Positions 9,797 to 21,211 are shown, counted from the stretch's first letter. The stretch: 64,000 nucleotides of DNA from Prosapia bicincta (GCA_036971475.1 JBAIZL010000008.1:9172263-9236262), one strand, 5' to 3'. Numbers and translations: made by a program. The notes: generated from the letters alone by a model not told the origin.

Positions 9797-11580
9797 AACC
9801 CCCCACAACAAACACCCAAGAATTAAAAGTAGCCAAATCCATCAAAAACAAAATAAAAAAACAAAATTTAACCATGACCAAAGCTGACAAAGGCAACATA
9901 ATGGTAATTATTAACAATAGCGACCTCAACAAAAAAGTGCACAGCTTCATCCAAAATAACAACATTACACTAAAAGAAGACCCAACAAGAAAATACAACG
10001 CTCAAATCAAAGAAGCAATCAACAAAACAAAACTTATAATACCACATGACACCAAAAAGCACCTAAAACAAATAAAACCAATAGCCCCTAAACTAAACGC
10101 CCTGCCCAAACTTCACAAAACAGACATCCCAATACGTCCGCTAATCATCCACACAAGCGCCCCTTCTCATCTTCTAGCCAATTCCTCGACAAAACTATCC
10201 GAAACCATATAAAATTTAATAATCATTGTAGCATAAAAAATAGCCTAAATCTAATAGATAAAATAAAAAACGTAAATATCCCACACAATTCCACCTTAGT
10301 CTCTTTTGATATATCAAATCTATATACATACATCCCCATTCCAGAAACCATCGACATCCTCAAAAACATGCTAATAGACACAAACACACCACATACACAC
10401 ATTGACTAAATCATTTATCTCACAAAATTACTTTACCTACAACAACACATTCTACAACCAGAAAGATGGACTACCTATGGGCTCCCCTTTCTGCTAGCAT
10501 CTTAGCAGAAATATTCATACACCATATTGAACAAAACCACATTTTACTCAACAATAAATACTCAGATAACATAATTTACTGGTACAGATACGTCAACGAC
10601 ATCATAACATTATATAAAGGCAACACACGCATAGCACACATATTTCTAAAACACCTTAATTCCATACACCCAAAACTAACATACACCATCAAAACCGAAC
10701 AACAAAACTCCAACAACTTCTTAGACCTTACAATTAAACGAACAGACAAACAAACACATAAATTCAACATATACCGAAAACCCACTAGTACTAATACGAC
10801 CATACACAGTTCCTCAAACCACCCACACCAACATAAATTAGCTGCTTACAACACCATGATATACTGCCTGCTTAAAACACCGTTAGACAAAGATGAACAC
10901 TACCAGGATTTAAACACCATAAAACATATAGCACAAACAAACGGATACAACCCAACAACGATAGACAAATTATACAATCGCCTAAAAAATAAACATAACA
11001 ACCCAAATACAAACACACAAGATGACAATCCCATAAAATTTTTATCAATACCATACAGATCATCCAAAACCCACAATCTAAGCAACACACTACGAAAATA
11101 CAACTACAAAATAGCTTACTCCACACACAACACTCTCAATAAACAATTTAAACCCAATAGCAAAATCGACAACATTTACAACGCCACTGGAGTTTATAAA
11201 CTAACTTGCAATTCTTGCCCCAGTTTTTACATAGGCCAGACAGGGAGGTTCTTCTACACGTTACCAAGAACATATAAAAGCACTAAAAAACAATAACTAC
11301 GAATCAAACTTCGCCGATCATCTCAACTCCACAAAACATGACTACATAGACATAACATCTAACCTACAAATTCTTCATAAACAACACAGAAATAACCAAC
11401 GCTACACAACCGAACAATACGAAATATATAGGCACTGAAACTACACCCTACACACATACTCAATACACAATTACATTACCACTCACACGCACTTTTTGAC
11501 ATCATAACTCCTAATACACACAAAATACATCCACATCACCAAAATATCCCACCCTAACCTACGTAAACCTTGAGATCAGT
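9797..11580 (+). pseudogene. PLE-1 RT and GIY-YIG ORF, right copy
   Basis: The plus-strand frame runs from a truncated 5' end through TKADKGNIMVIINNSDL and PKLNALPKLHKTDIPIRPL, the PLE RT finger motifs, then breaks at about 10212. It continues with SILAEIFIHHIEQN and YRYVNDIITLY at 10466-10620, where the catalytic YVDD box has become YVND. The GIY-YIG core YKLTCNSCPSFYIGQTGR is at about 11194-11250, followed by a frameshift near 11260. Multiple stops and a changed catalytic box show it is inactive. Confidence 0.78.
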
Positions 11581-11585
11581 TACGG

Positions 11586-11631
11586 TCTGAGTTGACAAAG
11601 GGACACATCTCCCGAAACGGCCGTCCTCAAC
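11586..11631 (+). ncRNA. Hammerhead-like ribozyme motif in the PLE-1 end
   Basis: Read in order: stem I strand TGAG (11588-11591 region); core TTGACAA plus one A; stem II GGGA-cacatc-TCCC; GAAA at 11614-11617; self-complementary stem III CGGCCG; T then C (11624-11625); and the stem I partner CTCA. The layout is that of a minimal type I hammerhead, but the core differs from CUGAUGA at positions 3 and 8 in a way that keeps them able to pair. Activity is inferred, not shown. Other PLE-1 copies repeat it (minus strand at 8112-8157, 12905-12950 and 59396-59442). Confidence 0.5.
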
Positions 11632-11723
11632 AAGCAAAGTAAGTGCTACTATAGGCAAGTTTAAAACATTTAAAAGTGTTTAGTGATTACTAGTAGCTCA
11701 CGCGAAGATGGAATCAACAAATG

Positions 11724-12110
11724 ATAGGAATATAGTAATGTTGTATAAAATTATAACCAATTCTATCCTGACTGGTTAATTCGTAGGTATATTTTAATAC
11801 AGGCAAATAGTAATACTGAATAAAATAAAATTATAATAAAATCTATCCTGCCTGGATACTTTGTAGGTATATTTTAATAGGAATATAGTAATGTTGCATA
11901 AAATTACAACCAATTCTAGACATAGTACAGAGCGCTGTAGCTAATGCGCGCCCAGTTCATGCTATGGGCCTACATGTCATTGCAGACTAACATTTGAAAT
12001 GCCAAAAAAAAGTAACTTTCTGTATTTTCCATAGGGAAAAATGTTGATATTCATGTTCTACACACTGAAACGAGTAATTTTTTTAAAATATTGTAAAAAC
12101 CAACGTCATT
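11724..12110. repeat. Right arm of the foldback-type element
   Basis: This is the inverted match of 7480-8061. It includes further copies of the approximately 85 bp unit with ACTGG and CAGG variants at 11750-11920, then GCGCCCAGTTCATGC and CTGAAACGAGTAATTTTTTT. Confidence 0.7.
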
Positions 12111-12781
12111 AAGGACTATATTTTTACCGAAAAACCTACTGAAACAACGAATACAATGTTTTCCTAAGTTTTCTTAAATTTTCCAAAATGTTAATTAATT
12201 AAGTTTAAATATAAACATTTTTTTCCGTACAACAAATTTCACAAGTTTAATTTTGAGAAAATAAGATTTAGCACTAAGAATGATATCACTGAATAACAAT
12301 AGAATCAGTTAATTTTATTAGCAGACCTATAATCTTAATTAGTTTGCTTCACAGTTTACAAACAATTGAAGATTAATCATTTATTAACTTCTGTTATCTT
12401 AAACAATAATTTTTTAAAAGAAACAAAAACATTAAATCCAAGTTAACATTTAAAAACCTTGAAGTAATTCCATTTCCATTTAAAAATTTTAATAGGTACT
12501 AATTTGAAGGTTAGAAATGAAAGAATTTATTATTCAAATAAATTTACTACATTATTCTTTCAAAAATCAGATTTGCTGAACCTTAACAAAGTTTAGTCTA
12601 GAAACATCTATAAATTTAGGGCAATATTATTTCTGATAGGAACCACACATATGCAGATAAAAATATAATCTAACATTATATTTTAACAAATGAAAAAAAG
12701 TTTTATTAAGACGTTTTGAGTTAATATTTGAGTGTTATATTGTTCAGTAATCTACACAAACAGGATTAACAAGGCATAGAT
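12111..12781. other. AT-rich intergenic DNA, no gene seen
   Basis: The only long frames are chance. No repeats or domains are recognised. Confidence 0.6.
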
Positions 12782-13644
12782 GTGGCTTGTCATATAAAGG
12801 GAAGAAATCCTCATATGAATGGGGTTGCATATTTAAAAATAAATCTATTTACTAAACACTTTTATCTTTTAAACTTGCCTATAGTAGCACTTACTTTGCT
12901 TGTTGAGGACGGCCGTGTTGGGAGATGTGTCCCTTTGTCAACTCAGGCCGTAACTGATCTCAAGGTTTACGTAGGTTAGGGTGGGGGTGGCATATTTACA
13001 CTCCTATCTACACACGTTACCAAGAACATATAAAAGCACTAACAAACAATAACTACCAATCAAACTTCGCCGATCATCTCAACTCCACAAAACATGACTA
13101 CATAGACGTAACATCTAACCTACAAATACTTCATAAACAACACAGAAATAACCAACGCTACACAATCGAACAATATGAAATATACAGGCACTTCAAACTA
13201 CAACCTACACACATACTTAATACACAATTACATTACAACTCACACGTACTTTTTGACATCATAACTCCTAATACACACAAAATACACCCACATCACCAAA
13301 ATATTTCACCCCCACCCTAACCTACGTAAACCTTGAGATCAGTTACGGTCTGAGTTGACAAAGGGAAATATCTCCTGAAACGGCCGTCCTCAACAAGCAA
13401 AGTAAGTGCTACTATAGGCAAGTTTAAAACATAAAAGTGTTTAGTGATTACTAGTAGCTCACGTGAAGATGGAATCAACAAATGTTAAATCTATTTACTG
13501 TGCTGAAGTATCTACCTGTTACACCAAGATATAGAAAGTATAGATTGAGTAAAGTAATAGCAAGGAAAAGTACTGGTAGTAAGATAAAACTGATTTTAGT
13601 AGACAGAGTTGCCTTTAGAGAGATGGCTACTTGCTGTCCTCACT
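12782..13644 (+). other. Open frame split by a PLE-1 insertion
   Basis: Without the PLE-1 insertion and one target copy, a frame runs from 12782 (VACHIKGRNPHMNG) across the site into KYLPVTPRYRKYRLSK at 13506 and stops at 13642. A second frame over the same ground reads HRCGLSYKGKKSSYEWGC and then YCAEVSTC, which loosely resembles a FLYWCH-type zinc finger and stops near 13531. An AATAAA lies just downstream, near 13660. I do not recognise a gene with certainty. Either reading may be a decayed exon or chance. Confidence 0.25.
12854..13485. mobile_element. PLE-1 short palindromic copy with 14-bp target duplication
   Basis: TAAATCTATTTACT flanks the element exactly at 12840-12853 and 13486-13499. 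Inside, the left terminal segment (complement) is joined at about 13002 to the last part of the GIY-YIG ORF on the plus strand (TRYQEHI-type segment near 13015, then the terminal segment to 13485). It therefore defines both true ends of PLE-1: AAACACTTTT on the left and GAATCAACAAATG on the right. Confidence 0.88.
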
Positions 13645-13964
13645 AAACTATATGAGTGAATAAATAGGTTGTTGTATTCAGTGAATGTCTATATTTCTGT
13701 TATAAATAGGCGTACTCGTATGTTTTAAGCTCAGTGGGCATCAAAGTATAACAGGGTATCAGATGAAAACGTTACACAACTATCTAACATTCTTGTAAAG
13801 GCTATATTTACAATTTCCAATCTATCTACAATAGTTGATAAAAATAAATCCCAGTTAAATATATTGCAGTAAAATATTAGCATAGTAAAGTAATTATAAT
13901 ATTATGAAAAACTTTTGATAAAAGCATAAATGTATTAATGGATGTATTGTAAAATATTTTACAG
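13500..13964. other. AT-rich DNA, no further gene seen
   Basis: Apart from the split frame noted at its start, nothing is recognised here. Confidence 0.5.
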
Positions 13965-14033
13965 ATTAATCACTTTAACATTAGTTTATGACTATCCGAA
14001 CTTTAAATTTTGTAAATTTGTGAAAACTTACTG

Positions 14034-14079
14034 AGACAGAACGTTTTCGATTGCTATGTGACGATCTTCATTAGTGTCT
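14034..14079 (-). ncRNA. Hammerhead-like motif, PLE-5 copy (decayed)
   Basis: On the minus strand: AGACA, core CTAATGA, stem II with ATCG and CAAT mismatched, GAAA, AACGTT, C, then TGTCT. The core differs from CUGAUGA at the invariant G5 position, so this copy should be inactive. Confidence 0.4.
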
Positions 14080-14199
14080 TCTGCTTGGAGATGTCGGGTC
14101 AAGCAGAGACGGTTTTAAAGGCAGGCTTTCGATAGTATCAAAGAGTATGTGGGATTTGTATTCTGTTTGTTATGTTTAATATGTTTGTACTTTATGTGT

Positions 14200-14800
14200 C
14201 TGTAAATTTCATATTGTTCTAGTGTGTTGAGAGGTGGTCCTTTTTTGATGATGTTAGGATTTCTAGGTTATGGTAAATGTTTGTGTATTTGTATCCTGTT
14301 TCTTTTATATGATTGTAAAATGCTGAGTTGGTGTTCTGTTTGTATTTCTCAACGCTTTGTTTAAAGCTGCGACCTGTTTGTCCAATATAGAATTTGTTGC
14401 ATTTATCGCATTTAGTTTGTATATGCCTGGTGCTTGTAGTTTATCTTTGTTGTTGGTGTTGTGTTGTATTTTGTATTGTAACTTATTATTAGTTTTGTAT
14501 GCTATTTTGTATCCTGTTTTTTGAAATTTGCAGGATATTTTATTTATATTTGTTGATTCCATCTTCATGTAAGCTACTAGTTTTCATATTTTATTTGTTG
14601 TTTTGTTTATGTATGGTAATGTGATGTATTTGTTTTCCCTGTCTGTAGTGTTAATTTTAGTGTTTTTTTGTATATTGTGCCATAGTTTGTCTATTATTGT
14701 GGTGTTGTATCCATTTGTGAAAGCTAAATATTTAATGGTGCCTAGTTCTTTGTTTATGTTTTGTGGTCATTGGAACTTCTTAAAGTCTATGTTTGTTTAA
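14200..14800 (-). pseudogene. PLE-5 GIY-YIG endonuclease remnant
   Basis: The minus-strand reading has FQKTGYKIAYKTNNKLQY, then QAPGIYKLN near 14420-14450, the G-I/V-Y of the GIY-YIG domain. A frameshift follows, after which SILDKQVA replaces the expected YIGQTGR segment. A better copy of the same family is at 20610-20969. It is degenerate and has no RT. Confidence 0.65.
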
Positions 14801-15055
14801 GTTTAAGTTTGTGTTGGATAGGGTGGTTTGAGGTGTTGTAGATAAGTGTCTGTCGTTGTAGGTTCTCTGTAAATGTTGAAGCTGTGGTTTTGTGTGTGGC
14901 TTTACAGACATACAAAACCACAAAGTACAAACATATTAAACGAACAAACACAATACAAATCATACATACTCTTTGATACTATCGAAAACCTGCCTTTAAA
15001 ACCGTCACTGCTTGACCCGACATCTCTGAGCAGAAGACACTAATGAAGAGTCATT

Positions 15056-16600
15056 GTAATTTCCAGTTGCAGTTACCTGGTTATAATTGAACCCGTACTT
15101 AAAAAAGATGCCACTTTCATATGTACAGCTAAGAGCTTTTTAAGTTAGGTACAATTGAATTTTGAATATAACAGGGCATACTAACAAAAACAGTGACAAC
15201 CTGCCATGCATCTTTGGTAAAGAGTAAATAGTTGTGATATTGTTTGAACTTGTCCAGTTCACGTCACTTCCAATTGCATAGCTAATTGTGTTTAACCTAT
15301 TATGTTTACTTGCATTTGATAGCCTATTGTCAAGTCATGATGCTTACAATGTGTTTGAATCTTTATAGGTATGTGTAATGTTGGGTAGGCGCATATGGGA
15401 TTAAGTTTTGGGGTGTCAAAAACTTGCCCTGAGTGCCAACAAACCACGTAATGGCTCTGGCAGTCAGTTCTAAATGACAGAGTATTTGAGAATTCCAATG
15501 TTGCATTAAGTAAAATTAATATGACAAACCTTAAGCAGGAAACCCTAATTCTATGATATGTTAAAATGACAATACAACAACTTTCTTACTTCCTACTATG
15601 GCGTAAGAGGGCTCTAAGACATGAGTTCTTTTGGAGGTTAAAAAGCAAGCTGATTTTCTGTTTATACTGTGACAATGGTAAGGGATGGAAGCTAATATAA
15701 GATTTCAAATACAAATTTTTAATGTAGCAGTTAACTTTAGTAGACAATGTAAAGATTTTAAAAACAATGATCTAATACATTACACCCTCAAAATATTTCT
15801 GAAATTTTTCATGCATTACTATATAGAATATTACAAAAGCATTGGAGGCACAATACAGTTTCAAAAGAAATTTAGTAACTAAAGTTATTGTTTAACTCTA
15901 AAATCAAATCAACTGTGATGTATACCTCTATCATTGCCTCCAAAGGCATTTTTACATGATTTTCTTTAGTTCACTATGGTCGGGCTGCTATTTACCAAAC
16001 AATAGGAAGGTGTGTGACTGGTTGTTTAGCAGAGTAAGCTCTAAATTGCAGGTACCACAGTGGGTCATTGTTTTCATGTTGCACATAAAAAAGAGTCTTA
16101 AAATATTTCATTTATGAAAATACCAACCAAAATGTTGTAAGTTACAGCAAAAGCTCAACTTCTGGATGTAATTATACAACTAAACAAATCTGTTATGTCA
16201 GTTATTTCTAACGACATTAACAAAACAGATGTTTTACCAAATGTTTGCTGTGGAAAGTCACAGCAACTGTTACAATCTAGTATTGACTTATGTAATGATG
16301 TAAATGGAGTAATTGGCCATATTACTTCCATTTACAGCCACATTTTTGTAAAGGAAAATTACATGTAGATATAATCAGCTAAAATAGATTTTGGAAGAAA
16401 TGAATTCACAGAATAAACTCAATAAGTATTTACTTGCCTGGATTGCATAACTATGGAATTATTGAACAACTCATCCTACCCTTGACTGTTTCATGGTCAT
16501 CAAATTAATGTACTTAAAATGCAAGAAAATACTGTAAAATATGTGGTTATCTATTAAGGTTCCATACAACCTTTTAAAATTTCTTGATGTAATTATCTTG
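15056..16600. other. AT-rich intergenic DNA, no gene seen
   Basis: Short chance frames only; nothing recognised on either strand. Confidence 0.55.
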
Positions 16601-17020
16601 AGTTCACTTATTAAACTATAATTAAAAATTACTTAACTAAGTGAATACATAGGGTTTACTTGCTGACGTGTTTCAAAACAATCGTTCCTTTTATGAAGCA
16701 AAGCCTCTGCTGGCGGCATAACGCGTTAGGTACAAAGATGTCAGAAAGGATTTATGACTGTGGAAAGGGTGGGTTATTTTTAATTATAGTTTAATCAGTG
16801 AATTCAAGATGATTACGTCAAGAATCCCTTTTCCATTACACAGTGCACAACCAAAATAACCCACCCCTTAAACAGTTATAAATCTATTGCGACATCTTTG
16901 AACTTAACACGTTATGCCGCCAGTAGAGGCTTTGCTTTGTAAAAGGAACGATTGTTTTGAAACGCGTCAGCAAGTAAGTCCTATGTATTCACTTAGTTGA
17001 GTAATTTTTAATTACTTTTT
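16600..17020. mobile_element. PLE-6: palindromic terminal unit
   Basis: The left arm (about 16612-16790) and right arm (about 16850-17015) are inverted copies. Both include ACTTAACTAAGTGAATACA-type ends, TTGCTGACG, the CAAAACAATCGTTCC hairpin, AAGCAAAGCCTC, ACGTTATGCCGCCAG and GGGTGGGTTATTTT. There is no coding sequence. It is assigned to the PLE group only by the hairpin layout it shares with the other families, so the family call is inference. Confidence 0.5.
16930..16974 (+). ncRNA. Hammerhead-like motif, PLE-6
   Basis: Stem I TTTGCT can pair with AGCAAG. Between them are a seven-base core TTGTAAA or similar, a weak stem II (GGAAC-gatt-GTTTT), GAAA, self-complementary CGCG, T and C. The core is far from CUGAUGA, so activity is doubtful, but the geometry is the same as in other families. 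Confidence 0.35.
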
Positions 17021-19150
17021 AGGTATGAACAAAAAGTATGTTAGCCTCACCAGGCTAAGATCACTTGATAGATTTCTAATTAAACAATTTTTTTCAAAAT
17101 TTACCAGTAAAAAGCCAAATAACATGGTGCTCAATAAGAGATGAGCCTTATGCAATATGCAAAGCAAATGATAATTTTTCTTAGGTATAATAATTTAATA
17201 ATTACTTGTTCAATTTTAAAAACAATAATATGGGTTGAATTAAAAACTTAATTTAAGTATTATCTATATTTAAGAACAAAATAAATAGTTATTTCTTATA
17301 ATTTTATAGCAACGGTTTAATGCTAGATTAGTATAAATAATAAGTTCAGATTAAAAAACAAAACATTTTTTTTTTAATCTTATTTAAAAACACATTCTTC
17401 TTAGAGAAATGAAAAGATCACTACTGTGATATTTAAATTAAAAATTGCACTAAAACATAAAATATAAGAAACATAATAAAAAGTATATCAAGAAAGTCAC
17501 ATTTTAAACTTTATCATATATCTTAAAAGTTGTCTATTACTCCTAGAGAAAGAGAAAAGCTTGGGGCAAGCTCTCCGCTAGAGTAAAGTAGTTGCATTTA
17601 GAATAATTATATATTTCATACATGATTATGATACACTGAGATTAAACATGAACCATTACAATACAGCATATAATACAACTATTTTTTAATAGTCAATCAG
17701 CTGCACGTGTTCAGACAGTGCAAACCAATGCTTTCCTTTTCTCTATCAGTAATAAACAATTTTTAACAAATACTGTAACACATTTTAGATGGTGTTACAT
17801 ATTAAAAAAGGAAATTTCAGAAAATGAACGAGAATGTATTCGAAAATGTAACAATATAGAACTAGATCAAACAAAATTGTGATTTGTTAGAAATAAATCA
17901 AATGTCTGGTTGGTAGTGGCATCTGTAGGAAGAGTTTAAAACTAAAATTAAAGTAATATGTGCATGATCGATGCGCGGTAACTAGGACGCCTGTTTGCGA
18001 CCGATAATTTAACTCTCTCGTTACCAAGATGTAGGAAAAGAAACATGTCTGTAGTGTGAGGAGCGAGGAAATGTTTTGTTTTAAATTTTTAATGTAGTAG
18101 TCATTTTTTTATTTCTCGTAATCAGAATATAGAAGACAGCGCACGTCGCCAAGAATGCTGAGTTACTGAAGCCTTTTTCAAAATGTTGTGAGAATTTTTC
18201 CAATAGAAGGATGCAAGGCTACACCTTGTTAAAACAGCTAAGTGAACAAATTCAAACTTTGGTGAACTATCAAAAATTTAAATGCTTAAACAGTTCAGTA
18301 CAAAATTAATAAACTCAAAATTTTTCAATACGTACATAAATGTAATTTATGCATTATTTGGTGCATTTGTTTTCAGTTTAAATTGTAAGAATTAATTATG
18401 AAAAGAGCAAGCAAGCAAACTCGAAAACAGAGTCATTTCAGCCATTGATTTGTTAATATGTAAATTTCCTCATAAAGTAAATTGTTAAATGTTCACAAAT
18501 CAGTAACTAACGCAATGTTCCAGAAATATGTATTTTGGTTTGTAATTTTATAATTTTTTGCTAAATAAAATATGTTTGATTTGTTTTAATTGAAGATTAA
18601 GAGAGTAATTATTTAACGAGCATACAAATCCCATACATCTTAATTTAATAAGCCTTTAAATAATAATTTCGTGAGACTCTGCTAGTTTAAATGGTTTAAC
18701 TTTGTATTTTTAAAACATTCAAAACTTATTTCACAAGTAACCTAGTTCTACCTTCAAGATATGAAGACCGTTACAGACAGACAGTAATCTGCCTGAGCTG
18801 TAACGTTAGAACTAGAGCCCTGGTAAGCAAAAATTAATTATGTTGGTAAGGGCTAGAAACGTTACAATACGATGAAATTTAAAATGTGACTTTCTTCTAA
18901 ACATTATATTTTATTTTTATATTATCTTTATTATATTTTACACTTAAAAAAGATTTATATTGTTAATATTATATTTTGACGACAAAAAAAAAAAAACAGA
19001 TGCCCCTTAGAAATGAAGGAATTAACTATAAAGTTATAAGAATAATGACTAATGATTACTGCAAGCATAAGTAATGGTGAGTGAGGGGTAGATGATCAAT
19101 ATACTAAAGCTGTTTAGACTAAAAAAGGGGTTTGTTATGAGAATATTACT
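17021..19150. other. AT-rich intergenic DNA, no gene seen
   Basis: No domain, RNA gene or long frame is seen. A short inverted repeat around 18752-18815 (TAGTTCTA and TTAGAACTAG with a GTTACAG core) is the only structure noted. Confidence 0.5.
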
Positions 19151-19229
19151 GTTGCCTTTACTATTCAGAGGAACCTGTTCAGAGTAAAACTAAAGATCCT
19201 TAAAGGAGGTTGAAACACAGAACAAAATA

Positions 19230-19560
19230 AATGTAGTCATTAGTAATGTTTGATATGCTGATGATAGTAAATGGTTTACAGACAGTTTAATTGGACTTCA
19301 TAAATTCTCTCAATCTAAACCGGACTCTGGGGCACTTTGGTTAGATAGATAATGAGAGAGTGGATGGCTTAGCTAAGCAAGAGTAACTCACATGATGTCT
19401 GTTTCAAAAGGGCAATAAGTGTGCTGTCTCAAGAGGGATGAAAGACGATTACTGCACACATTGACAGGACTGTCCAGGGAAGCGGTCTTCTTGCACTGAA
19501 GCAAGACCAAGGCTCTGTAGTGATATTTGGGAGACATATAGAAAAAATAACTACTCTTCT
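19230..19560 (+). pseudogene. Non-LTR retrotransposon RNase H remnant
   Basis: The plus strand near 19325-19385 reads GHFG, stop, then NERVDGLAKQE, which matches the last RNase H block (GHxGIxGNExxDxLAK) of I/R1/jockey-type ORF2 proteins. Further on, RRLLHTLTGLSREAVFLH near 19440-19500 in another frame fits the segment after RNase H. Stops and frame changes show a dead fragment. The minus-strand frame over 19388-19792 is taken as chance. Confidence 0.55.
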
Positions 19561-20609
19561 TAACTCTTTCAAGACCATGAGCCGATATATCAACTCTGAT
19601 TTTCAATAGGAAAAGACCCCATGCCAATATGTCGGCTTGGAATTTCAAACAATTGTAGTTCTCCTTAAATTTAACAGATACAGTTATAATTAAAACTAAA
19701 AGAAAGCTTATTCTGTTTAGAACAGAATAGTTCTTTTTTACATATATTTCAAGAAATCTAGCGATGAACAAGAACAATATTAAGAGAGCCACAAGCTTCC
19801 AATGAACTCATTGTTTTCCAGATGTTCTTTCAAGTACATTTTGAACAAAGCCCTACAATACTCCCTCTATGATCTCCCTATGCCCTATCTATCTCAGTTT
19901 TTAAATACACCAATTTCAATAATGTTTGGAGAGATAATTGCTATTCTTCAGGAATGCAGTCAGAAATTCGTTCTCATAGCGATTTTATTCCCATGTTTTT
20001 TGTTCCCACATAATGGATTTTAGCAACAACAAAAAAAAAATTATACAGGTGATGCAGAAGGTCATAAGGTATGAAAAAAAAAATTATGAATACAGAACTT
20101 ATTTTTTGGCAGTAAAAGTCATAAAATTACTCAAAAGGACGAAACAAACACTCACAGACCCTATTCCATGCACAAAACAGAAAATATTTCATTGAACATT
20201 TACAAGCCTTTTATTTCTACCGCCAAAAACTACAGAGCTTACACCGCAAACAGCATCTTGAATTGATGTGTTAAAATTAATTTCTTTCAAAATTTGTAAT
20301 TTTTTGGGAGTCACCAGTAAGTTTAATTACATTTCAAGCCATATTCGTGAGTTACTACATTAATAAGTAATATATAAAAAAATTTTAAAGTCCTATTTAA
20401 AACAACACAGGAAAAATTTATTTTAGTATTTTTTATTTTATAATTACAATTAACAAAAATATGTATAAACACATGTCAGTATAGCAATATTAAGTGGCAA
20501 AATAGAAAGTGAATTTCCTTGTAATTTTCTTTTCTATGAATGGTGTTCGACTATTATTTTCTAATCACTTCAACACAAATGGATACAACACCATAATAAT
20601 AGACAAACT

Positions 20610-20969
20610 TTGGTACAAAATACAAACAGAAACACTAAAATTAACACTACAGACAGGGAAAACAAATACATGACATTACCATACATAAGCAAAACAACAA
20701 ATAAAATATCCAGCAAATTTCAAAAACCAGGATATAAAATAGCATACAAAACTAATAACAAGTTTCAATGCAAAATACAACACGACACCAACAACAAAGA
20801 TAAACTACAAGCACCAGGCGTATACAAACTAAACTGCAACAAAGTCTATATAGGACAAACAGGTCGCACCTTTAAACAAAGAGCCGAGGGACAAAAACAG
20901 AACACTAACTCAGCATTATACAATCACAAAAAAAGAAACAGGACACAAATACACAGACATTTACCATAG
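20610..20969 (+). pseudogene. PLE-5 GIY-YIG endonuclease
   Basis: The 119-codon frame includes KFQKPGYKIAYKTNNKFQ, then APGVYKLNCNKVYIGQTGR, a GIY-YIG core with a single C left of the usual CxxC, and a run ending in a frameshift after HLP at 20969. Downstream pieces near 20975-21040 (LNTLEQYEIYRH-like) continue in another frame. The RT is absent. Confidence 0.72.
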
Positions 20970-21160
20970 AAATCCTACACATCAACAAAAAAGGACCACA
21001 TCTCAACACACTAGAGCAATATGAAATTTACAGACACACAAAAACACAAAGTACAAACATATTAAACGAACAAACACAATACAAATCACAGATACTCTTT
21101 GATACTATCGAATACCAGCCTTTAAAACCGTCACCGCTTGAAACGACATATCCAAGCAGA

Positions 21161-21211
21161 AGACACTGATGAAGATCGCCACACAGGGATTGAAAACATT
21201 TTGTCTCAGTA
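21161..21211 (+). ncRNA. Hammerhead-like motif, PLE-5 copy
   Basis: The plus strand has AGACA, a perfect CTGATGA core, a decayed stem II (AGATCGCC versus GGGATT), GAAA, ACATTTT and TGTCT. The core is canonical, but stems II and III are damaged compared with 24364-24409. Confidence 0.45.

Larger units (their letters stand above)
8062..11723. mobile_element. PLE-1: two Penelope-like copies joined head to head
   Basis: A minus-strand copy (8062 to about 9777) meets a plus-strand copy (about 9797-11723) at a short junction. The 5' parts face each other and the 3' ends point outward. The whole is flanked by imperfect 13-bp direct repeats, ATAGGTATATACT at 8049-8061 and ATAGGAATATAGT at 11724-11736. 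Both halves carry RT and GIY-YIG sequence and end in the same terminal segment (CTCCCGAAACGGCCGTCCTC, then GCAAAGTAAGTGC). It lies in the centre of a foldback element whose arms flank it. Confidence 0.85.
13965..15055 (-). mobile_element. PLE-5 copy, minus strand, palindromic
   Basis: The 3' terminal segment lies at 13965-14110 in complement. It contains TAGTTTATGACTATCCGAAC, a hammerhead-like hairpin and GATGTCGGGTCAAGC. The endonuclease ORF extends rightward to about 14880. A short inverted piece of the 3' end (about 14900-15055, plus strand) follows and is cut off inside the hairpin near 15040. Confidence 0.75.

Noticed and set aside
19388..19792. 134-codon minus-strand frame
   Set aside because: No domain is recognised, and the first part overlaps a non-LTR RNase H remnant on the opposite strand.
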